This document shows, one piece after another, positions 1 through 9,548 of a stretch of 64,000 nt of DNA. The position numbers were made by a program, and so were the translations under genes. Origin of the DNA: Amphibalanus amphitrite (Eukaryota; Arthropoda; Thecostraca; Balanomorpha; Balanidae); assembly GCF_019059575.1 (NCBI RefSeq), contig NW_024882326.1, forward strand, positions 248,001 through 312,000. Reading direction: 5' to 3'. Every line of letters begins with the position of its first letter. Within the stretch, counting starts at the first letter, position 1. Under the pieces are notes generated by a model that did not search any database, was not told the DNA's origin, and saw only the letters and a list, made by a program, of their open reading frames with translations.

Positions 1-1593
1 GTTTCAAGGAGGCATTTCCGTTTGAGCATTCAGTAATTCACTATGATACGGTGGATCACAACCAGACGGCAGATCGATGCGTGTTAATTGGTTCTAGATC
101 ATATGTCTGATTAAATCAAGAGCGGTTCAAGGTCTGCTAGGATTGTATACGAGAACTGATGATAAGGTTCACGCGTGCAGCAGCAATTAGGACTTGAGAT
201 TACGATTAGGTTCGGATAAATTATGCGTTTCTGTTATTCGCGTTCTTGCGAGTTAGCGCCAATAATTACTCCAACAATATTGGCACAGGGCACTGTGAGG
301 CACAGACGGCTTGTTTGCCCGTCTCCTATGGCGTAGCGTTTACCAGCACGACCGTATGAGACACAGATGCACTTCTCTAAACCCACGTCCAGACCGGAAT
401 AATAAGAGGGACACACCGTCACGTACGCAGGGCATATGCATGTTTTCCGCCAGTGGTACCGGCCACTGTTAATTTTCCCGCTTAGGTAACACTGGGTGAG
501 AAGGCAGTGAGAGGTTTCTACGGCAGGGGGAAGGGGGAAGATTGGCACAGTGCAGTGGAGAGTAAGTTATGCCAAAGGCAAGAAGCCGAGGGTCAGGGGT
601 GAGTCACCCAAAGGGCGGATAAGGCGAGCCGTAGTGTCCCGGATAAGTCCTCATACTTATTTCGTAAAGGTACTCTAATCGGTACTGGACAGCCTCAGGG
701 GAGGGAAGAATGTACTCCAGGACACGTAAGGCCTTGAAGAGTAAATCCCATGGTTTAAGGAGAGTTCCTGAGGAGAGTTCCAGGATACGAACGGTGGTCC
801 CTGGGTCGTGAACGGGAATGTTACACGCGGACCGGAAGAGGGCATAGGTAATCTCTCCCGGTAGAGAGATAAGTCGGATATAAATCGTGTATGTGTGTAC
901 CATAAGTCTATCGGACGTGTAGTGAATCCCATAAATTAGTAGGGTGGATATTTGTGTATAATTATTCTGGACGGCCCTGCGATAAGTATCTTTGTCGCCG
1001 GTTAGCGGAGCATGCATATGGATTTCGGAAAGAGACATTTATCTCGCCGGGGAGACCGTGGTTTGTAAGACGCCTAACACTATCGGAGGGAATTTCGGGG
1101 GCTACCAATTAAATTTGGGTGAACACATGAAATGTGAACGTATTGCGAGAAAGGATGTGAGAATGATGACGCATGAATCTTAGAGTAAGGCCGATAGGAA
1201 CATGGTAGAATTCGGTTACGGCAGTCGAACAAATGATTCTCGAGGGCAACTGGAAACTAGCAACGCTAATACGAATTAAGTGGGCAATTTTCTTAATGGG
1301 GAGGCCAGTATAGGAATGGGTGACTGGACGAATGATCACATTCAATTTATCACTGTAATTACCACCCATTGTTTGGCAGTGGTCATCGGGACTTCGAATG
1401 CCCTGTCCTTCACCTGCCCAACTGTGCCGCAAACCCAGCTGATCGGATCCCTCTATCCCAAATCCGAGCAGTGAAGAAGCATCTCGTACATCATGGTCTA
1501 TACAATGAACAGAATCATCAAGCCTCTAAATTAAAAAGCATCTTCCATCAGATGTATTTGTATGCAAGGAGGATAGATACCTACCTCTCTCTC
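1..1593. other. Spacer, no recognisable gene
   Basis: AT/GC-balanced sequence with only short open frames on both strands. None has a recognisable domain, codon bias or a convincing splice pattern. No RNA gene, TIR pair or tandem repeat is visible. Confidence 0.5.
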
Positions 1594-1715
1594 AGGTGGA
1601 TCTAGACTTACATCTTCCTCAGCTGGATATCTACATCTCCTTCAGGAGGATCTAAATCTCAATCTCAGGATCTAATCTCCATCTCAGGATCTCTAGATCT
1701 CTCTCGGGATCTTTT
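1594..1715. repeat. Low-complexity GGATCT/CAGGATCT repeat
   Basis: The motif CAGGATCT and variants (AGGATCTAAATCTC, TGGATCTAGAC, TGGATATCTACATCTC) recur about every 15-35 bp through this stretch. It is a degenerate simple repeat with no coding potential. Confidence 0.6.
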
Positions 1716-1879
1716 CCAAGACTCTCAAGCTCCCCTGTTCTACCAGCTTTACTATCGAGGATCTCCCAGCAGCAATTTGCTCTCTTTTCTGCTACAACCA
1801 GCCGAACAACAATGGATCGCAGTTTGATGAACCGCCAGATGGAGTAATTTTCTTTATTTTCTTCTTTTTTTCCTTCATT

Positions 1880-2202
1880 CCCTTGCTACACCTGACCTGA
1901 CCCGACCTGGTCTAAATGCATGATGACATCATCTCTGATCAAAACTAACACGATATTCGTGATCAGCACCCCGAAAACCCCTTAGCAGCCACACTTTACG
2001 ACTTTCTAACAGGTCCCGATTTTCCCGACTTTGGGTCATTGACCTGACCTGGAAGGTCAACCAATGATCTAAGACCTTAAAATTGGTTATCAGTGGCTTC
2101 CTCTCTTCACGGGCAACACGCTCGTTTTTTTCGCGAAGCTCTCGCTCGATCAGGGACCAAACGGCAAGGGGGGGTCGGTAACCGACCCCCCCCCCCTACA
2201 CA
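1880..2202. mobile_element. Relic end of a TTAA-type GC-hairpin element
   Basis: This resembles the right-hand part of the element at 58365-59411: ACCTGACCTGACC repeats, then the CACGCTCGTTTTTTTCGCGA block, then a G-tract/C-tract hairpin (G run 2168-2174, TCGGT/ACCGA stem, C run 2186-2196). The terminal CCCTCGCC and TTAA are not found, so it is a truncated or degraded copy. Confidence 0.55.
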
Positions 2203-2607
2203 TTAGAAGCTGGCAAACGCCGCACACATGCGAGTATTAAGACACCCTTCTCGGTGCTATTGCCTAACTAAATTAGTATGAAACTTACTGTTTCGGCTGT
2301 CGGTGTCACCACTGACCGGCCATTGCCTGTTTGTGTGTGTTTGGACCTACGAGAGTGGCCGGTCGCCGGGTAGGCATGGAAGGCCACCGGTCACGTATAG
2401 GTACCGCGTGCGATATATAGGTATATATAGGTACTTCCCACACAATTATTGGTGACATAATGTCGCACAGGGCTCCGCTAACAAGCACCGCGGTGATATG
2501 CGCTCCAATTATGGTATTCGCTGATAAAATTACACGGCAGTCGGTGGCAGGCTGTCGCACACTCCGCCTGTCTATTCGCTATGTCAATGTATGTACCTAG
2601 GCATGTG
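2203..2607. other. Spacer, nothing recognised
   Basis: About 400 bases between two repeats. No gene, tandem repeat or inverted repeat was seen. Confidence 0.5.
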
Positions 2608-2610
2608 TTA

Positions 2611-3038
2611 AGGCCGCCCCACACTGGAACTCGCATGCGGGTTGCGAGTTTTTGGGTTTTCGGGTTTATTCAAAATCAAATGATACAATCTAAGCTGAGT
2701 GACCCACATTACCATCTAACAAGCGAGTCTGCATGTTTTTAACTTGCGAGCGACCTTGCATCGCATTCCAAAAGTTGATTTTGAGTCAACTTTCGATTTT
2801 CCTCGCTGCGAGGTCTGCGAGGTCTGCGAGGTTTGCGGGTTTTTCGTTGGAGTCGAATTTTGGTTCGTTGCGATGGTATTGCGACTATATGTAATTTTCT
2901 GAAGGTGTACCGGCTTCATTGCATTCATAAAGTTACCATAAGGGAACGGTCTAATCACTCTATGAATTAGTATTATGCCCGCAAACTCAAAACCCGCAAA
3001 CTCGCAACCCGCATGCGAGGTCCAGTGTGGGGCGGCCT
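2611..3038. mobile_element. MITE with 3-bp TTA target duplication (PIF/Harbinger-like)
   Basis: The TIRs begin AGGCCGCCCCACACTGGA and agree over roughly 40 bp with two or three mismatches, running into CTCGCATGCGGGTTGCGAG on both sides. The element is flanked by TTA at 2608-2610 and 3039-3041. A 3-bp T/A target duplication with no coding capacity fits a Harbinger-type MITE. The TIR and flanking TTA are seen directly; the superfamily is inferred from duplication length. Confidence 0.8.
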
Positions 3039-3147
3039 TTAGTGTTTCCCTGGACATTGTCACCAACACCCCGCGCCCTCTGCGTTGCTCTGCGTTGATG
3101 TAAATAAACTTATAACTTCATTGCATTCCGGTATTGCCATTGTTATT

Positions 3148-4018
<871 letters not shown>

Positions 4019-4230
4019 TATTGACGCTCAATGCACTCAGATTAACCAGCAGCACAGAGCAACCAGCAGCACACCCGCGCACAACGCTCTCGCCGAGCCC
4101 ACTGACCCAAGCTGACCGCCCCTCCCGAGCCGCCAATCGCCCCGGGCCGCAGTCACCGCACCAGCGCACGATCCTGACACGGGCGCGCCCAGGCCCGGCT
4201 GTTTTGGGGTGCATCGCCAACTATTTCACA
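4019..4230 (-). repeat. 3' LTR of the retrotransposon
   Basis: Identical by eye to 8391-8602. In element orientation it begins TGTGAAATAG and ends GCGTCAATA, so a classic TG...CA boundary would place the end at 4022. The pol stop codon (4226-4228) lies inside it. Confidence 0.93.
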
Positions 4231-7200
4231 CCCCTCCCTGACCATCAGGGTCACAACACCACCGCTTGGGCGGGCGGCGGACACGCTGACTCCGCCTTAA
4301 AACAGGGACTGCCAATTCAGTCAGCCCAACTGATGACTGCGGTACTGACACACCCGAAGTTTCCGCCCGCGACACCCGCGGCTCCAACTGACCCACACCC
4401 ACCGGCGTCATGGGCGCGGGTACATCAACATACAGTGGCAAGTCAGCGTCCTCGTCATGGCTCTCACTGCACCGTAGCGCCTGATCCACACAACGTCGCA
4501 GATCTTTTACATGTCGCGGAATACCATCTACCGTCACTACCTGTTGGGATACAATACCAGTGACAGTCCCCCGCCTCGACGGCTCTGTGCACCGCGTGCC
4601 GCCCCGTCTCACCCATACAATGTCCCCCACATTCAGCCCGACAGCCCCTCCAGGTGGGGGAGCTTCCGCTGCATTCGGCTCGGAATCGCATTCCGGCGCA
4701 GCTAACTCGCCACTCCCCGGCTGCACACAGTCTCGCACCACATAACGATACACACGGCCAGCGGGGCTATCGTCAGCATCTCCACCGTCACGCGGAGCCA
4801 CATTATACAAATGTACTGCTTCGGCGACTGAGCACTGCTTTCTCGCGGCAATGACTTTAATTGTGCGGTGGTTGCGCTCAACGATACCGTTGCCGCTCGG
4901 TACATGGGCAGCTCTGAACCGCAGCGTCACATTCCACCGTGCAGCGAAAGACGCGAAATGACGGGCGCGGAACGCAGTATCATTATCGCACAAAATCTCC
5001 ACAGGTGCACCCCGCTCATAAAACACCTCTTCCAGCTTCTGCACAACACTAGCTGAGTCCTCACGGCGGAGCAGTCGCCACAAACAGTACCGCGAAGGTC
5101 CACAGTCCACAATGGTCAGATAAGACTGACCACCAAAATGAGTCACATCAATGGCTAGTCGTCGCCAGGTTTCCGGCACCTCCAGCGTCCCATGTCGCCA
5201 CTTCACTGGCGCCGGGTCGATTGCACGGCACACGTCACAGTTCTCCACAGCAGCCCGCGCCTGAGCTCGTGTGACCGCCGGCCCGATACACCGCCGCGCG
5301 AAATATAACGTTCGACGGACGCCGGGGTGACCGGCGCTGACGTGCACCTCGTCAACAGTGACAGCGCGCTCACCATGCTCTGCCACCATCCCCTCACCGA
5401 CATTCACCGCCGCCGCAGCACCGGCAGCCGGCACAGCCGCGGCCGCTGCACCCACACAGTCCGCTGTCTCAGCACCGGCAGCCGGCCCAGCCGCGGCCGC
5501 CGCCCCCACACAGTCCGCCGCCGCGGCACCGGCAGCCGGCACAGCCACGGCCGCCGCACCCACACAGTCCGCTGTCTCAGCACCGGCAGCCGGCCCAGCC
5601 GCGGCCGCCGCCCTCACACAGTCCGCCGCGACAGCCGGCCCAGCCACGGCCGCTGCACCCACACAGTCCGCCGGCCAGCCGGCCGCCGCCGGGCCGCCGC
5701 ACATGCCGGAGTCCGCGCCCCCGGCCGACTCAGCCCCGCCGCTCAGCCACACCCTGGGCACACGCGTCAGAGCGTCCGCGTGATTTTCCGCTGAACGGAC
5801 CAGCACCACGGACAGATTGAGGCCGAACTCGGCAGCCAACTGGCAGATTGTGTCCACACGGCGTCTGATAAGCATTTCACTGTGCGCCCTCGTACGGAGG
5901 CGAGCTCGGCCAGTCAGTGCATTGCTCACCCATCTGTGCACAGAGGTCGAGTCCGTTCGCAGCTCGATCACGCGCATGTTCCATGCCACAGCCAGGTTCA
6001 CACCTCGGATTGCAGCATCCAGTTCTGCCATGTTGATATGTGCGGACTCGTTTTTGCGCAGCCAGCATGCATCTTCGATGACGCTGCCGTCCGGCAGCTC
6101 CACGACGACGCCCGCGGCCAGCGAACTAGCGTCAGTCCACACCACGACCCGCACACCCTCCACACACCACACTCCACGAGCAGGATCATCAGTGGCCAGC
6201 CGGGTCGAGATAGCGTCCATCAGCTCAGAGATAGTCGAGTCTTCGATGACGTCATCCCAGCCGATTGTCGCCTCGTTCACCCGGCGCTTCAACCACGCCA
6301 CCGCGGGACGCAGCCACCCGCAGACCGGCAGATGGGCGACGAGACGCCCGCACCACGAGAACACAGCCCGCCGCGTCACACGGGCCGGCGGGTCACCAAC
6401 CGCGTTATCCCGCGACCAGCGGAGCGTGTCACCACCGTCACCCCCCGGTCGCACCCGCAAACCCAGTAGACGGGCCCCGTCAGCTGCCCGCTCTGGCGGC
6501 TTACATTCTAGCCCGTACTCAGCAAAGTGCTCAATTACCCTGTCCGCACTAGCGACATCCTCATCAACAAGCAAATCATCAACGTAGGGAAGCACCGCTC
6601 GCTGAACATTCGGGTCCTGCTCTAACACAGTGCGAACCACAGCCTTCATCACTTGGGGACTGACGTTAAGTCCGAAACCTAAGCGCGTCAAGCAGTACCG
6701 CCGCCCCTTCACAACCACAGTTTGAAAGGGCCACAGCTGCTGATGGACATGGAGCTGTAGATACGCCTTCCGCAGATCGACCACCGCCACTTTCGTGCCA
6801 TGACGCCGCCACTTTCGCAACACGTCCGCACACACATCACTGTCTGCGGTATGGGCGGTTACAAAGTCATTAAGTTCTCGAAAGTCCATGACAGGACGCA
6901 CTTTTGATTTGTTTTTCTGCTGGACGGCTAAGAGCGGTACCAGCCCTCTCGGGGGTCCATGCTGCTGCTCGTCATGCGGCACCAGCCAGCCCCTCTCGAT
7001 CCAATCGTCCAGCTCCGCGTCGTACTCGTCTCTCGCCGCCGGCGGCACCGCGTACTCAGCAACCGAATTACTGAGACAATCAGGAATCCGTCCACCGTCC
7101 CACTTCCACGCCACTGTCCAGCGCCGCGACTCCGAGTCAAACTGCACACTGAAGTCCGGTGCATCCACCACCAATGGTGCCCGAGCGCCAGCAGCACAAA

Positions 7201-7642
7201 ACCGGGCCTCGCTCGGCGACAGCACGGTCACCCCTCCCAGCGCACCAATCCCAGACATGCCGAGCACCATGTCAGCACCGAGCGGCCGCTGGTCCACCAC
7301 CAACGCCTCCAGCACGGCGCGCCGACCAGTCGGCGTCTCAACCTCCACACTGCCGACCCCGCGACAGAGAAGGGATCCACCGCTGATAGTAGTGACATCG
7401 ACCCGCCGCGGACGCCACCGAGCACAAAACGGCGCACAGATGATGGTGTCCGTGCTGCCCGTGTCGATCAGTGCCCGGCAGATCCTGCCGTCCACCCTCA
7501 GCTGCATGACTGGTAGAGCGCCGCTCAGGGCTGCCTCGGAGAGGACACCGGCGCTGGCGCGTCCTCCCCTGCTTCGTTTCCCCTCAGACGGCGAGGACAG
7601 GTGGCAGCGAGGTGTCCCGGCTGCCCACAGGTCCAGCAGCAC
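4226..7642 (-). CDS. pol: Pol polyprotein: protease, RT, RNase H, integrase
   Basis: A 1138-codon open frame counted from the first Met at 7642, but probably entered by -1 frameshifting at 7576. Aspartic protease has DTG at residues 60-62 and a hydrophobic-G flap end near 125-130. The reverse transcriptase palm motif is YVDD at 353-356, after LGFGLNVSPQ. RNase H acidic residues are D504 (WTDAS), E540, D564 and D623. Residues about 659-746 are an Ala/Gly/Pro-rich linker of five units of about 15-18 residues, each with DCV. Integrase has an HHCC zinc site (H767, H772, C802, C805) and a DDE triad D832, D886, E922 with 35 residues between the last two; a small barrel-like C-terminal domain (VGDIVWVR) follows. 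All catalytic residues are present, so it is probably functional. Confidence 0.93.
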   Translation of the reverse strand: MLLDLWAAGTPRCHLSSPSEGKRSRGGRASAGVLSEAALSGALPVMQLRVDGRICRALIDTGSTDTIICAPFCARWRPRRVDVTTISGGSLLCRGVGSVEVETPTGRRAVLEALVVDQRPLGADMVLGMSGIGALGGVTVLSPSEARFCAAGARAPLVVDAPDFSVQFDSESRRWTVAWKWDGGRIPDCLSNSVAEYAVPPAARDEYDAELDDWIERGWLVPHDEQQHGPPRGLVPLLAVQQKNKSKVRPVMDFRELNDFVTAHTADSDVCADVLRKWRRHGTKVAVVDLRKAYLQLHVHQQLWPFQTVVVKGRRYCLTRLGFGLNVSPQVMKAVVRTVLEQDPNVQRAVLPYVDDLLVDEDVASADRVIEHFAEYGLECKPPERAADGARLLGLRVRPGGDGGDTLRWSRDNAVGDPPARVTRRAVFSWCGRLVAHLPVCGWLRPAVAWLKRRVNEATIGWDDVIEDSTISELMDAISTRLATDDPARGVWCVEGVRVVVWTDASSLAAGVVVELPDGSVIEDACWLRKNESAHINMAELDAAIRGVNLAVAWNMRVIELRTDSTSVHRWVSNALTGRARLRTRAHSEMLIRRRVDTICQLAAEFGLNLSVVLVRSAENHADALTRVPRVWLSGGAESAGGADSGMCGGPAAAGWPADCVGAAAVAGPAVAADCVRAAAAAGPAAGAETADCVGAAAVAVPAAGAAAADCVGAAAAAGPAAGAETADCVGAAAAAVPAAGAAAAVNVGEGMVAEHGERAVTVDEVHVSAGHPGVRRTLYFARRCIGPAVTRAQARAAVENCDVCRAIDPAPVKWRHGTLEVPETWRRLAIDVTHFGGQSYLTIVDCGPSRYCLWRLLRREDSASVVQKLEEVFYERGAPVEILCDNDTAFRARHFASFAARWNVTLRFRAAHVPSGNGIVERNHRTIKVIAARKQCSVAEAVHLYNVAPRDGGDADDSPAGRVYRYVVRDCVQPGSGELAAPECDSEPNAAEAPPPGGAVGLNVGDIVWVRRGGTRCTEPSRRGTVTGIVSQQVVTVDGIPRHVKDLRRCVDQALRCSESHDEDADLPLYVDVPAPMTPVGVGQLEPRVSRAETSGVSVPQSSVGLTELAVPVLRRSQRVRRPPKRWCCDPDGQGGV
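4231..4240 (-). promoter_or_regulatory. Polypurine tract of the retrotransposon
   Basis: On the minus strand CAGGGAGGGG lies directly against the TGTGAAATAG start of the 3' LTR, the expected position and composition for the plus-strand DNA primer. It overlaps the end of the pol coding region. Confidence 0.8.
5405..5668 (-). repeat. In-frame tandem repeat in the RNase H-integrase linker
   Basis: Five imperfect copies, mostly 54 bp (18 codons), of a unit with DCVGAAA...PAAGA. All copies keep the pol frame. Repeats of this kind are unusual between RNase H and integrase. Confidence 0.85.
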
Positions 7643-8592
7643 CGCGGCCCGATCAGTCTCCGATCCCGCGGCGGCTGCCGCCCTGGTGTTGGCTGATTTC
7701 GCTGCGCCGCGGCAGCGGATGCAGAGGCACGCTCGTCACTGAGAAGCGCTCGAGCCCTCGTTAGCACGCTGGCCAAATCCAGTCCTTCAGCCCGAGACCC
7801 TGCTCGGAGCGCCTGGCGCACGGCTTCCGGCAGGCCGGCCACGAAGGCGCAGCACAGTCCACGCTCCGGCATGCCTCCGAATAGCGCCGCCAGACGTCTG
7901 AGGTCCGCTAAAAATACATCTGCGGCCTCGCCCGGTCGCAGACGACGCACAGAGAATGCTTCATAGGCTGCGTGCTCGTCCATTGCGAATGCGGTGAACA
8001 AAGCGTCACGCACTGCGTCCAGGGAGCCGCGACTAGCATCCGGAAGCTGTGACCAGACAGCGAATGCACCACCAGTGAGCCGAAGCGGCAAGACGGACAT
8101 CACAGGCACACCGCGCAGCTGGCACAGAAGCTCAGTCCGCTGAAGCCACTCCACAACGTCCGGCGTCCCGCTGAACTCGGGAATTAGGCGTGCATCGAAT
8201 GGTGGTCCTGCAGTAACGGCTGATGCCACAGACGGCGGCGTCGGGGCCCCGGGCGACATCACAGGGGTCGCCCCCAAAGCAGGAACGCACGCCGTCCCAC
8301 CAGAAGTCGCGATGGCAGCGACGGTGCTTCTCGAAGATGACATAGCTGTAGATGTTGCACCGCAGCTCATGTTGCCGAAATAGCTTGTTGTATTGACGCT
8401 CAATGCACTCAGATTAACCAGCAGCACAGAGCAACCAGCAGCACACCCGCGCACAACGCTCTCGCCGAGCCCACTGACCCAAGCTGACCGCCCCTCCCGA
8501 GCCGCCAATCGCCCCGGGCCGCAGTCACCGCACCAGCGCACGATCCTGACACGGGCGCGCCCAGGCCCGGCTGTTTTGGGGTGCATCGCCAA
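7525..8592 (-). CDS. gag: Gag of LTR retrotransposon
   Basis: The structural protein that packages element RNA. The frame is open from an ATG at 8592 inside the 5' LTR (355 codons). The ATG at 8370 just after the LTR, giving about 281 residues, is the more usual type of start. The middle resembles retrotransposon gag (a tryptophan/leucine-rich block around VVEWLQRTELLCQLRGVP). Near the C-terminus is one CCHC zinc knuckle (C-x2-C-x4-H-x4-C, about residues 319-332 of the long form) for nucleic-acid binding. The stop is at 7527-7525. Pol lies in the -1 frame and overlaps the 3' end; the slippery site at 7582-7576 is in gag frame. No damage is seen. Confidence 0.9.
   Translation of the reverse strand: MAMHPKTAGPGRARVRIVRWCGDCGPGRLAAREGRSAWVSGLGESVVRGCAAGCSVLLVNLSALSVNTTSYFGNMSCGATSTAMSSSRSTVAAIATSGGTACVPALGATPVMSPGAPTPPSVASAVTAGPPFDARLIPEFSGTPDVVEWLQRTELLCQLRGVPVMSVLPLRLTGGAFAVWSQLPDASRGSLDAVRDALFTAFAMDEHAAYEAFSVRRLRPGEAADVFLADLRRLAALFGGMPERGLCCAFVAGLPEAVRQALRAGSRAEGLDLASVLTRARALLSDERASASAAAAQRNQPTPGRQPPRDRRLIGPRCCWTCGQPGHLAATCPRRLRGNEAGEDAPAPVSSPRQP
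7538..7582 (-). promoter_or_regulatory. -1 ribosomal frameshift signal between gag and pol
   Basis: On the minus strand the heptamer GGGAAAC (7582-7576) is read in gag frame as G GGA AAC, the X XXY YYZ form. After a 6-nt spacer comes a 9-bp stem, GGGGAGGAC (7569-7561) with GTCCTCTCC (7546-7538, one G-U pair), enclosing a 14-nt loop. Pol is exactly -1 relative to gag and both frames are open here. Slippery site, spacing and stem are all canonical; function is inferred. Confidence 0.88.
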
Positions 8593-8602
8593 CTATTTCA
8601 CA
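8391..8602 (-). repeat. 5' LTR of the retrotransposon
   Basis: Identical by eye to the 3' LTR. It is short and GC-rich. An ATG at 8592-8590 opens a frame that runs without a stop through the LTR into gag, so the LTR itself has coding potential. Confidence 0.93.
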
Positions 8603-8886
8603 ACCTTGTACTTACGTCCGCCGGTATTTATCATGACAGTCCATGGTAATTGGTAGGTAGGTACACACATACCTACTTTCTGTATGCATGACGTCTGGAT
8701 AAGATCGCTCCCAAAATAACACACACAGCAAAGCATTTCATTATTACTCGTAAATCATTAACATCCGGAGAGTAAATGCTTACGAGAAGTGCCTATGAGA
8801 CATTTATGTACATTATATGTCTAGTGTCTGCTCTCCATGACAACTTGACTTCTCAAAACCTGGAGGCATGCCTTGAGCTTTCGTCA
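8603..8886. other. Spacer, nothing recognised
   Basis: Short AT-rich spacer between the retrotransposon and the next TTAA element. Confidence 0.5.
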
Positions 8887-9415
8887 TTAACCCTCGCCCG
8901 CACATGGGGGGGGGGGGGGTGGTTGCCACCCCCCCCAGGTAGTCTTTCTGCTCTGCACTCAACATTTTTAGAGCTAGAAGGTTGATTTTTCGTATAGCTG
9001 CTCCTCTATCCTTTATTGATGTCCACTGAAAATTTCAAGTTTCTGTGATTTTTGGTTTCGGAGATATGACCTTGTTTTTCAGGTCATGTCATGACCCAAA
9101 TGGCCAATTCTCAACATCTTGCGTTTGCCATGGGCCTTATGAGCTTTTGACACCCTGATTTCGGCCTTTTTTGCCAGTCTTACCTCCTACCTATCATGGA
9201 ACATGTTGTTTGACGATGTACAGGGGTCAAGGTCAGGGTCAAGGTCAACCTAGGTCACCTAAGATAATTGCGTTTTAGGCAAGCTGAATTTACTTTTTTT
9301 TGAAGTTTTTTGACTGCATTTTTGGTAAAAGCTTCTCAGATCATGATTTCATGTAATATGGACCCAAAAACAATCGGTGCACACATCAGTATACATGTTG
9401 CAGGCACTTCAGAAA

Positions 9416-9548
9416 ATCAGTCATTTTGTAAAATGCCTAGGCATTTTACAAAAAGACGGCTGTTTGAAAAATGACTGAACGCAACCAGGCTTTTTTTCAA
9501 AATGGCTAGCCATTTTACAAAATGACTAGGCATTTTGCAAAATGCCTG
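9416..9548. repeat. Array of CATTTTGTAAAATG / CCTAGG palindromes (left copy)
   Basis: Repeated palindromic blocks built from CATTTTRYAAAATG joined by CCTAGG or GCTAGC. The flank ATGTTGCAGGCACTTCAG (9394-) is repeated inverted beside the right copy, so the two arrays form a subterminal inverted repeat of the surrounding element. Confidence 0.8.

Larger units (their letters stand above)
4019..8602 (-). mobile_element. Complete LTR retrotransposon (Ty3/gypsy-type gene order)
   Basis: A 4.6-kb element on the minus strand with direct repeats at both ends, an open gag frame and an open pol frame. The order protease, reverse transcriptase, RNase H, integrase is that of Ty3/gypsy elements (Metaviridae). 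The LTRs look identical over 212 bp and both frames are undamaged, implying recent insertion. No env-like frame is present. The element is very compact: pol stops within the first bases of the 3' LTR. The flanks show no target-site duplication, and no standard TGG primer-binding site follows the 5' LTR. Clade within gypsy not assigned. Confidence 0.95.

Noticed and set aside
5327-7742. Plus-strand open frames of 140-284 codons across the retrotransposon
   Set aside because: They are antisense to gag and pol, whose frames hold all the catalytic motifs; high GC keeps the antisense frames open.
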